The notes under the pieces were generated by a model, which made no database searches, was not told the DNA's origin, and saw only the letters and a list, made by a program, of their open reading frames with translations. This document shows, in pieces, positions 7,730 to 16,127 of a DNA stretch of 42,206 bases. Both the position numbers and the translations under genes were made by a program. The stretch is from the NCBI GenBank assembly GCA_903884455.1, contig CAISEW010000013.1, positions 1 to 42,206 on the forward strand. Direction: 5' to 3'. This DNA comes from an uncultured Chloroflexota bacterium. Its GTDB lineage: Bacteria; Chloroflexota; Dehalococcoidia; GIF9; AB-539-J10. Each line of letters begins with the position of its first letter. Positions within the stretch are counted from its first letter, which is position 1.

Positions 7730-8275
7730 ATGGCAGACGAGAACTACTGGAAGAGGCAGTATCAACCTCTAAGGCATAAGGCAGGAGAACGCGAAAAGAC
7801 TACTGCACAAATCATTCAGGACTTAACTGGTCGTAAGTTGAAGGCAGTGGGACTGGGTGCCGAATCGGAAGGCTTTCTTCCGGGCAGCGCCGCCAGTCAA
7901 GGACATGAAAGAGGAGGAGCAGACTATGCCGTGATCGGTACGGACATATATCTGGAGGTTACTGGCCCGAATGTCACCGTGCCTCTCAGCGACCCGCTTT
8001 GGCTAAGACCAGACAAGATCGCGAATGCAAGATCTCACTTTCCGGAGCGAGACACTTGGGTAGTCCACTGTCTTCAACGAGACACCATCAGAGTAGTACA
8101 ACTAGATGAGAGGTTTTTCTCTGCTTACGAGCGCGGCAAGTACGCGACGGTTCATCCGATTATTCGAGGAGCCCCAGAGACGTACGTTGCAATCCCTGCC
8201 GACGATGAAAGCGTGCAAGACTTCGCCGCATTGATTGACCACATCAAGAGCTGGAAGCCTCGCGGTCACGAGTGA
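7730..8275 (+). CDS. Uncharacterised RM-associated protein, possible nuclease-like fold (181 aa)
   Basis: Third gene of the restriction-modification operon, starting 3 nt after the previous stop with AGGA 8 nt upstream of the ATG. Residues about 60-80 read GGADYAVIGTDIYLEVTGP. This Asp on one strand followed by a Glu on the next (D-x8-10-E-V-T) is how PD-(D/E)XK cores look, but the usual Lys is Thr, so catalysis is doubtful. A later strand (TWVVHCLQRDTIRVVQL) fits the rest of such a fold. It may be a degenerate nuclease, a DNA-binding partner or an unrelated alpha/beta protein. There is no membrane segment or signal peptide. Confidence 0.6.
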   Translation: MADENYWKRQYQPLRHKAGEREKTTAQIIQDLTGRKLKAVGLGAESEGFLPGSAASQGHERGGADYAVIGTDIYLEVTGPNVTVPLSDPLWLRPDKIANARSHFPERDTWVVHCLQRDTIRVVQLDERFFSAYERGKYATVHPIIRGAPETYVAIPADDESVQDFAALIDHIKSWKPRGHE

Positions 8276-8655
8276 CAATTGGGATCCGGTTAGGCTTTGA
8301 GACCAGAAGGTAAGGTAGGAGAGTGGCTACGGAGTTATTCTCCTCTCTGTTGCTTTCAGAAAGATCCCCAGATCGCTTTGATGGCTGCGAATACAGCTTT
8401 TTGCCTTTCCTCGACCCTATTTGGTTTGAGGAATGCCTCCCCAGCCTTATATTACTACGTCGAGCCTAAGTCAAAGGTTGTCTGTGAGGCCAAGCTCTTG
8501 GGAAAAGGATTGCACCTTTCTCGGATTTGTTCACGTTGCCACCTGTGATTGATTCACTTGGTTAGCCCCTCGCTAAGAACGTGTAACTATGCAATAATAT
8601 TGAACGACAATTAAAACTTCCGAAGTAACACCGGTCAAGGTGTTGTGAAGGAGCG
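8276..8655. other. Intergenic region with a possible gene remnant and a leader hairpin
   Basis: The reverse strand carries about 33 protein-like residues between stops (roughly 8335-8450, ending RVEERQKAVFAAIKAIWGSF). This may be the tail of a lost gene; it has no start. A hairpin AACACC-GGTCAA-GGTGTT at 8627-8644 lies just before the ribosome site of the next gene. The forward frame at 8297-8548 is not convincing. Confidence 0.35.
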
Positions 8656-9615
8656 ATGATCCAACCTGTTACACAGCTACCTGTGGAACTGGAGCAGAGG
8701 TTTGATGGAATGCGCCTCGCCAACGAGTCGCTGATGTTTTCACAGCGCTATGAGGAGGCAAGAAAGGGCTTCCAACAAATGTATGAGATCCTCCTCCAGA
8801 GACAACCAGCTGGTGCACGTTACCACAAAGGATACCCATTGCATCAAATCGGGATGACTTTCCTCCTGGAGGGGAAGTCACCTGATGCATTGCGGTATTT
8901 CATATTGGCTCATATAGAGGACCTACTACTGCAGAAAGAAGGAGAGGAAGACAAAGCTGACAGAATGCCGGCTAGCAAGAACTTGCGAGGGGTCTACAAG
9001 GTTCCGGAATCTGCTTTGCGTCAGCTTAAGGAGATTGCCCGTAACAAAAAGAGAATGGGGGAAGTTGTTCAAGATCCCAATGTGATATTTGATGAGTTGG
9101 CAAGAGGCCGTCCTGCACCGGAGGTAGCGAAACCCGCAGAAACGCCAGACGTCAGTGAGGAAAGACGGAAGCCTGGCAAATTTGAATCGGACTGGAAGAG
9201 GCGAGTGTTTGTTGGTGGAAGCTATCTAAAGCACTACTCAGAGATCAATCAGATCAAGAAGGTTTGTAAGGAGTTGGGCTACGACCCCGTGATCGCGTTT
9301 GAATTTGAGATGCCTCCTGGCAAGATTCACCATCACGCACTAATGCTGCTTCACGAGTGTAGCAAAGCTATCTTTGAAGTAACAGAGCATGTAGGCCAGC
9401 TCATGGAAATCGAGCGACTAAGGGATTATCAAGTAGAGGTTCTGATCGTTTGTCAAGTCAATGCGCCGCTGTCAGAAATGCTAGATGCCCTTCTCGAATC
9501 ACAAGACTATGAGGTAAAACGGTACAGTCGTCCAGAGGAGTTGGAGAAACTGGTAAAGGGCTTCTTGTCACACACGACCACGCCCAATCACGAATATCCC
9601 ACAGGTGCACGTTAA
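8656..9615 (+). CDS. Helical-repeat protein with C-terminal TIR/deoxyribosyltransferase-like domain (319 aa)
   Basis: Residues about 15-130 are alpha-helical with TPR-like spacing (SLMFSQRYEEARKGFQQMYE, then IGMTFLLEGKSPDALRYF). A charged linker (about 145-180) leads to an alpha/beta domain: RRVFVGGSYLKHYSEINQI, then LGYDPVIAF, ECSKAIFEVTEHVGQLMEIE and VEVLIVCQV. The glycine turn after the first strand, the second strand with an acidic turn and the late Glu (251 or 253) recall TIR, SLOG or nucleoside 2-deoxyribosyltransferase folds, which bind or cleave nucleotides such as NAD. I cannot choose among them by eye. AAGGAG lies only 2 nt from the ATG, an unusually tight spacing, and a hairpin precedes it. 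The layout of sensor repeats plus nucleotide-cleaving domain inside a defence-like island suggests an abortive-infection effector (inference). Confidence 0.6.
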   Translation: MIQPVTQLPVELEQRFDGMRLANESLMFSQRYEEARKGFQQMYEILLQRQPAGARYHKGYPLHQIGMTFLLEGKSPDALRYFILAHIEDLLLQKEGEEDKADRMPASKNLRGVYKVPESALRQLKEIARNKKRMGEVVQDPNVIFDELARGRPAPEVAKPAETPDVSEERRKPGKFESDWKRRVFVGGSYLKHYSEINQIKKVCKELGYDPVIAFEFEMPPGKIHHHALMLLHECSKAIFEVTEHVGQLMEIERLRDYQVEVLIVCQVNAPLSEMLDALLESQDYEVKRYSRPEELEKLVKGFLSHTTTPNHEYPTGAR

Positions 9616-9907
9616 GAGAATGGTGCACTGTATGGCATACCAGCATAATCAGTGACCTGGTCAAAGATAGGTAGCCCCGAGACCAAGAGTGTCTTGCACG
9701 CTTAACCGATGGAGTTCAACATTAACTCAGTATGTTCAATTAGCAAATGTGCGGGAGCGCTACTATGCAGAGTCTCAAACGCTCGCAATAACCCCCCGAC
9801 GTAGTCAAAGTCGGAGCAATCATCCCTCGTTGTTCATAGGTTCGGATGCTGCCTAGAATGACCGCTTTGGCGGTGCGACTATTCGCCTATGGACTTACTG
9901 GAAGAGC
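9616..9907. other. Convergent intergenic region
   Basis: It lies between two converging genes. No ORF, repeat or clear terminator with a T-run was seen. Confidence 0.4.
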
Positions 9908-10570
9908 CTATCGCCTAGAGTATTTGTTGTATGCTGTGTCAGCTATTGCGTCTGCCCACAGATATGTCAGGTCACCGGCTTTGATACCCTGCCTATTGGC
10001 ATGCATACTAGCTACCTTAACTATTTGGTGCATGCTTGCCCCGATGTGTGGGTGTATGTCGCTCCATAATTGGTACTCCATTTCTGAGGACATGTCCGTA
10101 GTTCGATAGTACCGAAGCTCTTCGTTAGCCAATCCTAAGTCGTTGTGCTTTATCACTAGATGAGCCCATACAGTGCGTACGTTAGTGACCCAGAACACAT
10201 GCGGCTTAAGCAAAGCCGCCATCTCAGAGCCAACGCTGATTTTGAGGTACGGAAGATTTTCGTTGTAGATGACTTCTGGAACCTCCTCTGGTCGCTGACA
10301 CATGAACAGCTTCTTGGCCAACTCGAATACCGTTTCTGGCGGTGAGTGCTGAAGGATCTTGGGCCCGAGACCGTGCTCTGCGGCACTGTAGTTGCCACCC
10401 TTCTCCACAATTCCAAGGGCTAGTTGGACATACTCGTGGACTTGGTTGCCTTGGAAGAACTGGATTAGCCTCTTATGGATTTCATATCGACTCGCATATA
10501 GCGCAGCCGCCGCACTGTAGTCTATGGCATCCCATGGTTTGTCTGACACACCCACACTCCTATGCTTCAT
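9908..10570 (-). CDS. Uncharacterised protein (220 aa)
   Basis: I do not recognise this family. The protein is soluble and largely helical, with motifs such as PWDAIDYSAAAALYASRYEI near the N-terminus and HPHIGASMHQIVKVASMH near the C-terminus. There are no cysteine clusters and no signal or membrane segment. A start at ATG 10568-10570 (MKHRSVGV) is preferred over the TTG at 10597 because the added residues look unlike coding sequence; neither has a good ribosome site. It is divergent from the PIN-like gene and sits alone on the reverse strand within the island. Function unknown; a HEPN-like or regulatory helical protein is possible but not shown. Confidence 0.55.
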   Translation of the reverse strand: MKHRSVGVSDKPWDAIDYSAAAALYASRYEIHKRLIQFFQGNQVHEYVQLALGIVEKGGNYSAAEHGLGPKILQHSPPETVFELAKKLFMCQRPEEVPEVIYNENLPYLKISVGSEMAALLKPHVFWVTNVRTVWAHLVIKHNDLGLANEELRYYRTTDMSSEMEYQLWSDIHPHIGASMHQIVKVASMHANRQGIKAGDLTYLWADAIADTAYNKYSRR

Positions 10571-10802
10571 TTTACTCTGCGGCTTAGCAGAGTACAAGCA
10601 TTAGGAAAGCTGGTCCGCAAGTCCAGGAATGCCGATTTGCCTCCACTATGTTAGCATCAGCCAATCTCTCACTGGTGGCACATGCGGCCTTCAATTCGCT
10701 GTTGACGATTACCCCTAATTGCACGTTTTAGCGATTTGTGTGATACTCGAAGTAATATTTGCTGATTAGTTTGCTGCTCGGCACGCGCTATTAAGCCAGT
10801 TG
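10571..10802. other. Divergent intergenic region between the 220-aa gene and the PIN-like gene
   Basis: No gene is seen. The right end holds the promoter and inverted repeat of the PIN-like gene, listed separately. Confidence 0.4.
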
Positions 10803-10832
10803 TTGGCTCTCAAGACTTCCGGGTATTATACT
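10803..10832 (+). promoter_or_regulatory. Candidate promoter of the PIN-like gene
   Basis: TTGGCT at 10803-10808 and TATACT at 10827-10832 with an 18-nt spacer. The predicted transcription start (about 10839) falls inside an inverted repeat. Confidence 0.5.
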
Positions 10833-10834
10833 AG

Positions 10835-10869
10835 TAGCTAATCTAGAAAAGCTCGCCGACGATTAGCTA
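10835..10869. promoter_or_regulatory. Inverted repeat (operator-like or leader hairpin) before the PIN-like gene
   Basis: TAGCTAATC at 10835-10843 and GATTAGCTA at 10861-10869 are perfect 9-bp inverted repeats separated by 17 nt. They lie between the -10 box and the start codon (10888). The position fits repressor binding or an RNA hairpin near the ribosome site. Confidence 0.55.
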
Positions 10870-10887
10870 GCAGGATTGGATATCAAC

Positions 10888-11469
10888 ATGAAAGTGTATT
10901 TGGATAACTCAGTGATTGGACGTCTCATGGATGTAGAGAGAGGCATCAACCGAGGGAGCAAGATGCTAGAGGAAGATGTTGCCATTCTCCCTAACCTCAT
11001 TCAGCTATGCGCTGATAAAAGAATTCAAGTCTGCGCCTCGGATGATGCTGGTGCTGAGATAGAGAAACTACGATTAACCATGCCGCAGTTGACAGATGCT
11101 TTGATGTCAAAACTGCAGTCTTTCACTTTGCTGCCTATAAGGCATGCCATAAAGTGGGATGACGGTCACCATTGGGACATGGGTTCTACATGGGCCGGCG
11201 ATAGCCCAAGCAACGCTGATTCGCTAGCTCAAGAATTGAAAGGTTTTCTGTTGAGCAAAACAAAGATAACAAGGGAGGCAAAGAAAGAAGCTGTAGAGTG
11301 GGACGCCTATCATCTTGCTGTCTGTAAAGATAACGGCTGCGATATTTTTCTGACCTGTGACTATGCGTCCATTTGGGCATATAGGAGGTTGCTGAAGAGG
11401 ATTTTTGATATTGAAGTTTTGCGGCCCGTGGAGCTCTTTGAGCAAATCCGTAGGCATAAGTTTGAATAG
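10888..11469 (+). CDS. PIN-like domain nuclease (193 aa)
   Basis: Probable single-strand ribonuclease of the PIN superfamily. The N-terminus KVYLDNSVIGRL places the first acidic residue (Asp6) right after the first strand. An acidic helix (DDAGAEIEKL) supplies the second, and the C-terminal WDAYHLAVCKDNGCDIFLT followed by CDYASIW supplies the last two Asp in the usual PIN order. At 193 aa it is longer than VapC toxins (about 130 aa) because of an insertion at about residues 80-130. No small antitoxin ORF is adjacent, so a classical VapBC pair is not supported. The start is ATG 10888 rather than the in-frame TTG at 10876. The inverted repeat over the transcription start suggests autoregulation or repression. 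Confidence 0.65.
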   Translation: MKVYLDNSVIGRLMDVERGINRGSKMLEEDVAILPNLIQLCADKRIQVCASDDAGAEIEKLRLTMPQLTDALMSKLQSFTLLPIRHAIKWDDGHHWDMGSTWAGDSPSNADSLAQELKGFLLSKTKITREAKKEAVEWDAYHLAVCKDNGCDIFLTCDYASIWAYRRLLKRIFDIEVLRPVELFEQIRRHKFE

Positions 11470-11501
11470 AATTACTCTCTGGTCTTTCCACTTAACGAAA
11501 G

Positions 11502-11543
11502 TCCATAATGTGCAGCTCGGACAACAATTGCCTGTTTTGTTAC
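11502..11543 (+). repeat. 42-bp direct repeat, copy A (left of the HEAT-nuclease/HEPN pair)
   Basis: 35 of 42 positions match 17625-17666 in the same orientation. On the reverse strand both copies read as peptide: N-K-T-(G/S)-(N/Y)-C-C-P-S-C-T-(L/I)-W, with several differences at third codon positions. It may be a remnant of a repeated short gene or mobile element rather than a plain recombination site. Confidence 0.7.
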
Positions 11544-11651
11544 CTATGGCGTAACGATCTGGCGCGGGGTTCAGTGGCAGAGAGCAGGTGCAGAGCACCG
11601 AGGGAGGGAAATATCACTCTCACCTTGGCCCTCTCCCGTCGAGGGAGAGGA

Positions 11652-11777
11652 TTATCCCCCTCCCACTAGCCAGTTTAACACTTTCTTCATTACCTCGGTG
11701 CGGTTGTCTCCGGCTACCAGGAGCGTTTCGACTTCAGGATGGCGTTTGATTTCGCCGGCAAAGGGATGGGGGTTAAG
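11652..11777 (-). pseudogene. Coding remnant (about 41 aa), unknown family
   Basis: The reverse strand reads IMLNPHPFAGEIKRHPEVET, then LLVAGDNRTEVMKKVLNWLV and a stop at 11652-11654. The composition is clearly protein-like, but only this tail remains and the frame is broken about 20 codons further upstream near 11818. It may be the C-terminus of a degraded gene. I do not recognise the family. Confidence 0.35.
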
Positions 11778-12044
11778 CATAATGGTGCCCAAAACTTTCC
11801 TAGGGAAGAATTCGAGGGACACTTTTTAGCCTCTGCGAAATATGCCGAGCTGCCGTTACACAAAACTCGGCTTTGTTCAACTCGCGGCGTCAAAGGAAAA
11901 GTCATAAGTTAGAGTTTCAAGCTGAATCGTCCAAATCGCCAAGAACCTTCCATTATTCAAAGGAAACATCGTATCCGAGTCGATATTAGATGCCCAGTGA
12001 AGCGAATTTACTTGTCTTGCAGTTCATATTTAGACTAGTGCCAG

Positions 12045-12053
12045 TGGTATAAT
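12045..12053 (+). promoter_or_regulatory. Extended -10 promoter of the large helical-repeat nuclease gene
   Basis: TGGTATAAT (TGN plus perfect TATAAT) with no properly spaced -35 (TTCATA at 12023 gives a 19-nt spacer). Transcription would start near 12060, 3 nt before the ATG, so the mRNA would be leaderless or nearly so. Confidence 0.55.
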
Positions 12054-12062
12054 GTCAGTAGG

Positions 12063-15000
12063 ATGGTTCGAAAGAATCTACAGAAGCAAATAGATGACAC
12101 CATCCGTATGGAGCTCGAAGACGTTCCCCATCAACACGTCAAGAACTGGTGCAAGCATATTGAGATTAACCAAGAGAATGTGAGCCCTCTTGGACAGATG
12201 GTCGGCGTCCCAATAGGAAGTAAACGCGTAGGCTGCCGCTTCCACCATGGTTATTCGGGAATGACCGTGAGACAGACGGCAACCTTATTCATCGAAACCA
12301 ACTGCTTCGATTGTTCTCACCATACACCTATTAGCTCTGACAATTTCGGAGAGGCTGTTATCTCGAAGGTCCGAGAGCGTAAGAAGATTAAGAATGAAGT
12401 CGATAAGGCGAGTCAATTATTACAGGGAATGACACCTTCGGATCCAAAAGGGGTGCTCGCGGCAAATGTCCAAACGGATGTGAAAGCAAGCGAACTCGCT
12501 GGTCTCCTATCAAGTGACGAACATAAGCAAGAGGCTGCTGATAAGCTTCTCCAAGGCGCTAAGTATAAACCGACCATAATATCACGCGGTTTGGCTTCTG
12601 TACTCATTGGCGCTTTTCTTGATACACAAGTTGGAAGCAGTGTAATGGAAACCCTACTTTTAGCTGGGCGAAAAGACAAAAGCATACTTAGCATTGCTGT
12701 CAAGGGCGCAGTAGTGGCTCTTCACGAGGGCAGAAACATAGACTCTGCATGTATGATAGTGACCGAAGCTATTGAACAAGACGAAATTGTTTTGACGGCT
12801 GAATTAGCGAGTACTGTAATTTCTTGGCTTTCTACGCCTGTGGAGCCATTCCCGTTTCTTGGCCCCACGACGCATTCGAGAACATGTCGCGAGGGTCCTG
12901 ATAGAGCCCTCAGAGCTATTGCAGAGAGGGATATTAAGCTCGTCCGCGAGGTAGTTATAAGTCTACTTAATTCTAGCAAATCATACCTAGTTGGAGCCGC
13001 CTGTGCAGCAGTACTAATCCTCCTGGAAGTATCACCAGACTCAATCACAGATTTCTACTTTCAGCCACTGGTGAAGGCATTATCCCAAGAACGCGAAGAC
13101 GATGAGACGTATGTGGATGCATCGATATGCGAAACGTTCGCTAGAATGCTGTTTCTTGAGCCTGGTCAAGTATCCAAAGAACTTTTCCGTGCAATTGAAA
13201 AAGCCGGCGAGGATTTACAAGAAGCACTAATTCACGTGTTTATGCGTGATGAGGCAATAAAGGTGGCTGGAGTTTGGATTGAACCTTTCATTAACCTTCT
13301 TACGAGCGAAAACCTCGATGACCGAACCAAATTTGAAACCTCAGACATACTATCGCATGTGACAAGACAATGTGCTGACACTGTGTTCGCTCATCTTACG
13401 TCCCTGTTTGGTGTGCTTGCTATAATTAGCGGCCGCTTGGACAATAAGCGGAAGAACGTACCCTTACCAGACAAATCGCATGTTTCGTATCTTGAATATC
13501 AACCCGACCTATCTACTTTGAGCGGAGTAGCGCGAAACTTGCGGGAAGTTATCAGGCAAGTTGGATTTGCGGATATTGAGAAGACCATTAGTGAGACCGA
13601 CCACCTAATTCGAGGTTCTGACACAAAGGTTGCTGCTTCTTTTAAATGTGAACTTTTGTTACTTTTAGGGGACATTGCAGAAGAGAATGTGGAGCTCGCA
13701 GTTAAAATAGTGCCAACAGTGTTTCCACACCTTTTTGATCCTGTGTCCGCCATTGTTCGTGGCGCTGCAGCCAAGGCATGTGCAAAGCTAGTCATTCGTA
13801 ACCGGAGTTGCTTACCCGAAGATGTGATAATCGCATTGGCAGCACTATTAGGCGACCAGTACTTGTATCCCGTTAAAGCAGCTGTTGAAGCTTTCGAATG
13901 GATCAAGATAGAAGACTTCAGATTAGCCGGACAAGTAGTTAATCGTCTGACGGTCCTCTATACAGCCTATAGAGAGGAGTCTTCGCAATATGATTTTCTT
14001 ACGAAAATTTCGGCTGCACTCTTGAATGTCGGAAATTCGCATTTTTCCTTTTTGCCGTATGCTGCATTAATCATAAAAGACCTTGCAGGTCATCAATATT
14101 TCTACTCGGCAAAAGAGGGGCTCCGTCTATTACGTAGGCTCGCTTGGGGCCATGAGGAGTATCAAAAACTATTTCTATCGGCATTGTTGGATTACTATTC
14201 TAAATTTGATTTGGAGATAACAGTAAGCCGTAGCGGATATCATAGCGGGAGGAGTGATAGTGAGTTTGAGGAATTATATGACCTCAACCCAGAAATAGTA
14301 AGGGCCGAATCTGCAAGGCTAATGACCGTTGCTCACGCTCAAAATGAGTTACACAACCTTGTTCACTTCGCCTGTATCTTGATAACAGTTGAACTATATA
14401 GTGAAGCCGCAGAGTTATTCGAAAGGTATTCTGCCTTGTTGCCCGTAGAAGAACGCTATGATTGGGAACGAGCCCGCTACAAGGCACTGGCGTTACTTCT
14501 AAGGGTCGAGACAGCTTTGGCAGAATCCGACCTAGATGGAGCAAAGGAGTGTGTCGAACAGGCTTTGGAAGTAATAGAGTTGCAGGAGAAACCCAAAAGA
14601 ATCCTGCCATTTGGATTGGATGAAGTCATTCCCAAAGACGAAGAGAAATCTGATTTCTACACTGATTGGTTACAAATAAGAAGATCATGGTTAAATCTGA
14701 TTGATAACCCAGCAGCTTTAGAGGAAGCGTCTGAAGAAATAATTGGCCGGATTCAAAGCTTAAAAGCGGTCCTCGTTGACCAAGCCGACGAAGGAATTCT
14801 GCAAGTTCAAGAAGAATTAGCATCTGCAGCTAAACTCTTAGCCCAGTGGTATCAATGTGTATTGAATGGTGAACCGGAGCAAGATGTAAAGCAAAACGCA
14901 ATCAGTGCTCGACTATCGGAGGCACTTAAGATCAGTCTCGCAAATGCTCATGAATTACTTAGGGACCATATCAGGGGTCAAATAGGCAAGGTTGATTCCC

Positions 15001-16127
15001 TTTCGGTAGCTGGGGGCATGCACGAATTTCTACAGGAATTGAAACTAATTCCAATGCCAATGCCAAGACAAGATCTACCGATGCCACGGAGCTGGCGTAA
15101 TGGTATGACGCGAGACATATCCGAAATCAAGCACAAAGAAGAGATTACGCCTAGCCATGCAAAAGTGGCATTCGCGAGTGTTTCGATCGATGGCCAAGCG
15201 ATTCCCCAAGTAATCAGCATGGTAGCTGGTCGTATTCACGACTTGAGAGTCAAAGTTGAACTGTCTGAGATAGACGCGCAGACACAGGAAATATATCTGA
15301 TACCAGTGTCAACTCTTCCTGAAGATGAGTATCTGTTTCCTAGACAATCATTATCTCTTTCGAAAGGAAAGAACACGTATGAAATACGGGGATATCTTCA
15401 ATTCAAACATTCGCAGTCCGAGTCTAGTGAACCAATTGACATCAATATTCAAGCGTACTTGCATAGAACTGATGGTACGAGTGAGCCTTGCACAATCTTT
15501 GGGCAATCTCAACTAAAATTCCGTGTAATCGATGAAGCGAGGCTATCAGCGCAGGGAACATCGGAAGCTAAGGCTGTTGGAAAAGTGTTTAAATGTCTTG
15601 AGAGTCTTATCCCTGGTATTGCTTCGGCAACCTACAATAATGAAAGAGAGGTCGTCACCAGCATTATTAACTACGCTGGCCTCGAACTTTGTGACCCCAG
15701 CTTTACAGGTTTGCAGACGGATGAGAAGGACTTTCAGAAAGATCTGTCCCGATATCTACGCATTCACTTCAATCGCGCTGACGTTCTCCGTGAGGTTCAA
15801 GCAGGTAGAGGATTTGTGGACGTACTGGTACGTGGCATTCCAGTAGAACTGAAGGTACTCAGAGGAAAAGAAGACTTGGAACACTTTATTGAATCCAGCC
15901 TGCCTCAGGCTACACAATACATTGTGAGTCAAGGTCGCGTGCTGGGCTTATTATGCATACTGGATATCTCAGAGCGAATGACCCCGGTGCCAAGCCTCAT
16001 TGATGATGTGTCAGTCTCTAAGGGTAGGACAGAAGGAGGCATCGATCCTTCACCAGAGGGAGCTATAGGTATCGTTACTATAGTCATACGTGGAGCACTT
16101 TACCCGGCAAGTAAGCTACACGGTTAG
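12063..16127 (+). CDS. Giant helical-repeat protein with C-terminal PD-(D/E)XK nuclease domain (1354 aa)
   Basis: Architecture read by eye: an N-terminal Cys/His cluster (Cys58, His61, His62, Cys81, Cys84, His86, His87), probably zinc-binding; about residues 120-770, an extended run of paired helices with HEAT-repeat character (such as VRGAAAKACAKLVIRNRS); about 780-950, TPR-like helices; about 1010-1150, a beta-rich, Ig-like region; and at about 1200-1310 a nuclease-like core. The core has GRGFVDVLVRG with Asp1253, PVELKVL with Glu1262 and Lys1264, then SLPQATQYIVSQGR, the D...E-x-K...Q order of active PD-(D/E)XK enzymes. No NTPase motif (Walker A) is visible, so it is not an Avs/STAND protein. 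It is followed by a HEPN gene and flanked by direct repeats. I infer a scaffold-sensor with a DNA-cutting effector. I know no described system with exactly this layout. Confidence 0.7.
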   Translation: MVRKNLQKQIDDTIRMELEDVPHQHVKNWCKHIEINQENVSPLGQMVGVPIGSKRVGCRFHHGYSGMTVRQTATLFIETNCFDCSHHTPISSDNFGEAVISKVRERKKIKNEVDKASQLLQGMTPSDPKGVLAANVQTDVKASELAGLLSSDEHKQEAADKLLQGAKYKPTIISRGLASVLIGAFLDTQVGSSVMETLLLAGRKDKSILSIAVKGAVVALHEGRNIDSACMIVTEAIEQDEIVLTAELASTVISWLSTPVEPFPFLGPTTHSRTCREGPDRALRAIAERDIKLVREVVISLLNSSKSYLVGAACAAVLILLEVSPDSITDFYFQPLVKALSQEREDDETYVDASICETFARMLFLEPGQVSKELFRAIEKAGEDLQEALIHVFMRDEAIKVAGVWIEPFINLLTSENLDDRTKFETSDILSHVTRQCADTVFAHLTSLFGVLAIISGRLDNKRKNVPLPDKSHVSYLEYQPDLSTLSGVARNLREVIRQVGFADIEKTISETDHLIRGSDTKVAASFKCELLLLLGDIAEENVELAVKIVPTVFPHLFDPVSAIVRGAAAKACAKLVIRNRSCLPEDVIIALAALLGDQYLYPVKAAVEAFEWIKIEDFRLAGQVVNRLTVLYTAYREESSQYDFLTKISAALLNVGNSHFSFLPYAALIIKDLAGHQYFYSAKEGLRLLRRLAWGHEEYQKLFLSALLDYYSKFDLEITVSRSGYHSGRSDSEFEELYDLNPEIVRAESARLMTVAHAQNELHNLVHFACILITVELYSEAAELFERYSALLPVEERYDWERARYKALALLLRVETALAESDLDGAKECVEQALEVIELQEKPKRILPFGLDEVIPKDEEKSDFYTDWLQIRRSWLNLIDNPAALEEASEEIIGRIQSLKAVLVDQADEGILQVQEELASAAKLLAQWYQCVLNGEPEQDVKQNAISARLSEALKISLANAHELLRDHIRGQIGKVDSLSVAGGMHEFLQELKLIPMPMPRQDLPMPRSWRNGMTRDISEIKHKEEITPSHAKVAFASVSIDGQAIPQVISMVAGRIHDLRVKVELSEIDAQTQEIYLIPVSTLPEDEYLFPRQSLSLSKGKNTYEIRGYLQFKHSQSESSEPIDINIQAYLHRTDGTSEPCTIFGQSQLKFRVIDEARLSAQGTSEAKAVGKVFKCLESLIPGIASATYNNEREVVTSIINYAGLELCDPSFTGLQTDEKDFQKDLSRYLRIHFNRADVLREVQAGRGFVDVLVRGIPVELKVLRGKEDLEHFIESSLPQATQYIVSQGRVLGLLCILDISERMTPVPSLIDDVSVSKGRTEGGIDPSPEGAIGIVTIVIRGALYPASKLHG

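Larger units (their letters stand above)
11470..12044. other. Intergenic region with repeat copy A and a decayed coding fragment
   Basis: It holds the first copy of the 42-bp direct repeat (11502-11543), a GAGGGAGGG-rich patch around 11600-11650, the coding remnant at 11652-11777, and the promoter of the large gene at its right end. No intact gene is seen. Confidence 0.5.

Noticed and set aside
4342-8275. A BREX (PglX) system
   Set aside because: The methyltransferase layout is similar, but there is an N-terminal nuclease domain and no brxC, pglZ or brxL-like gene nearby.
8297-8548. Forward 83-codon ORF after the RM operon
   Set aside because: No ribosome site, odd composition, and overlapping a more protein-like reverse-strand remnant.
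9690-9740. A possible tRNA T-arm (GAGTTCAACAT)
   Set aside because: No acceptor stem, anticodon arm or CCA-proximal pairing could be built around it.
12063-16127. An Avs/STAND-type NTPase
   Set aside because: Length and helical repeats fit, but no Walker A/B motif could be found.
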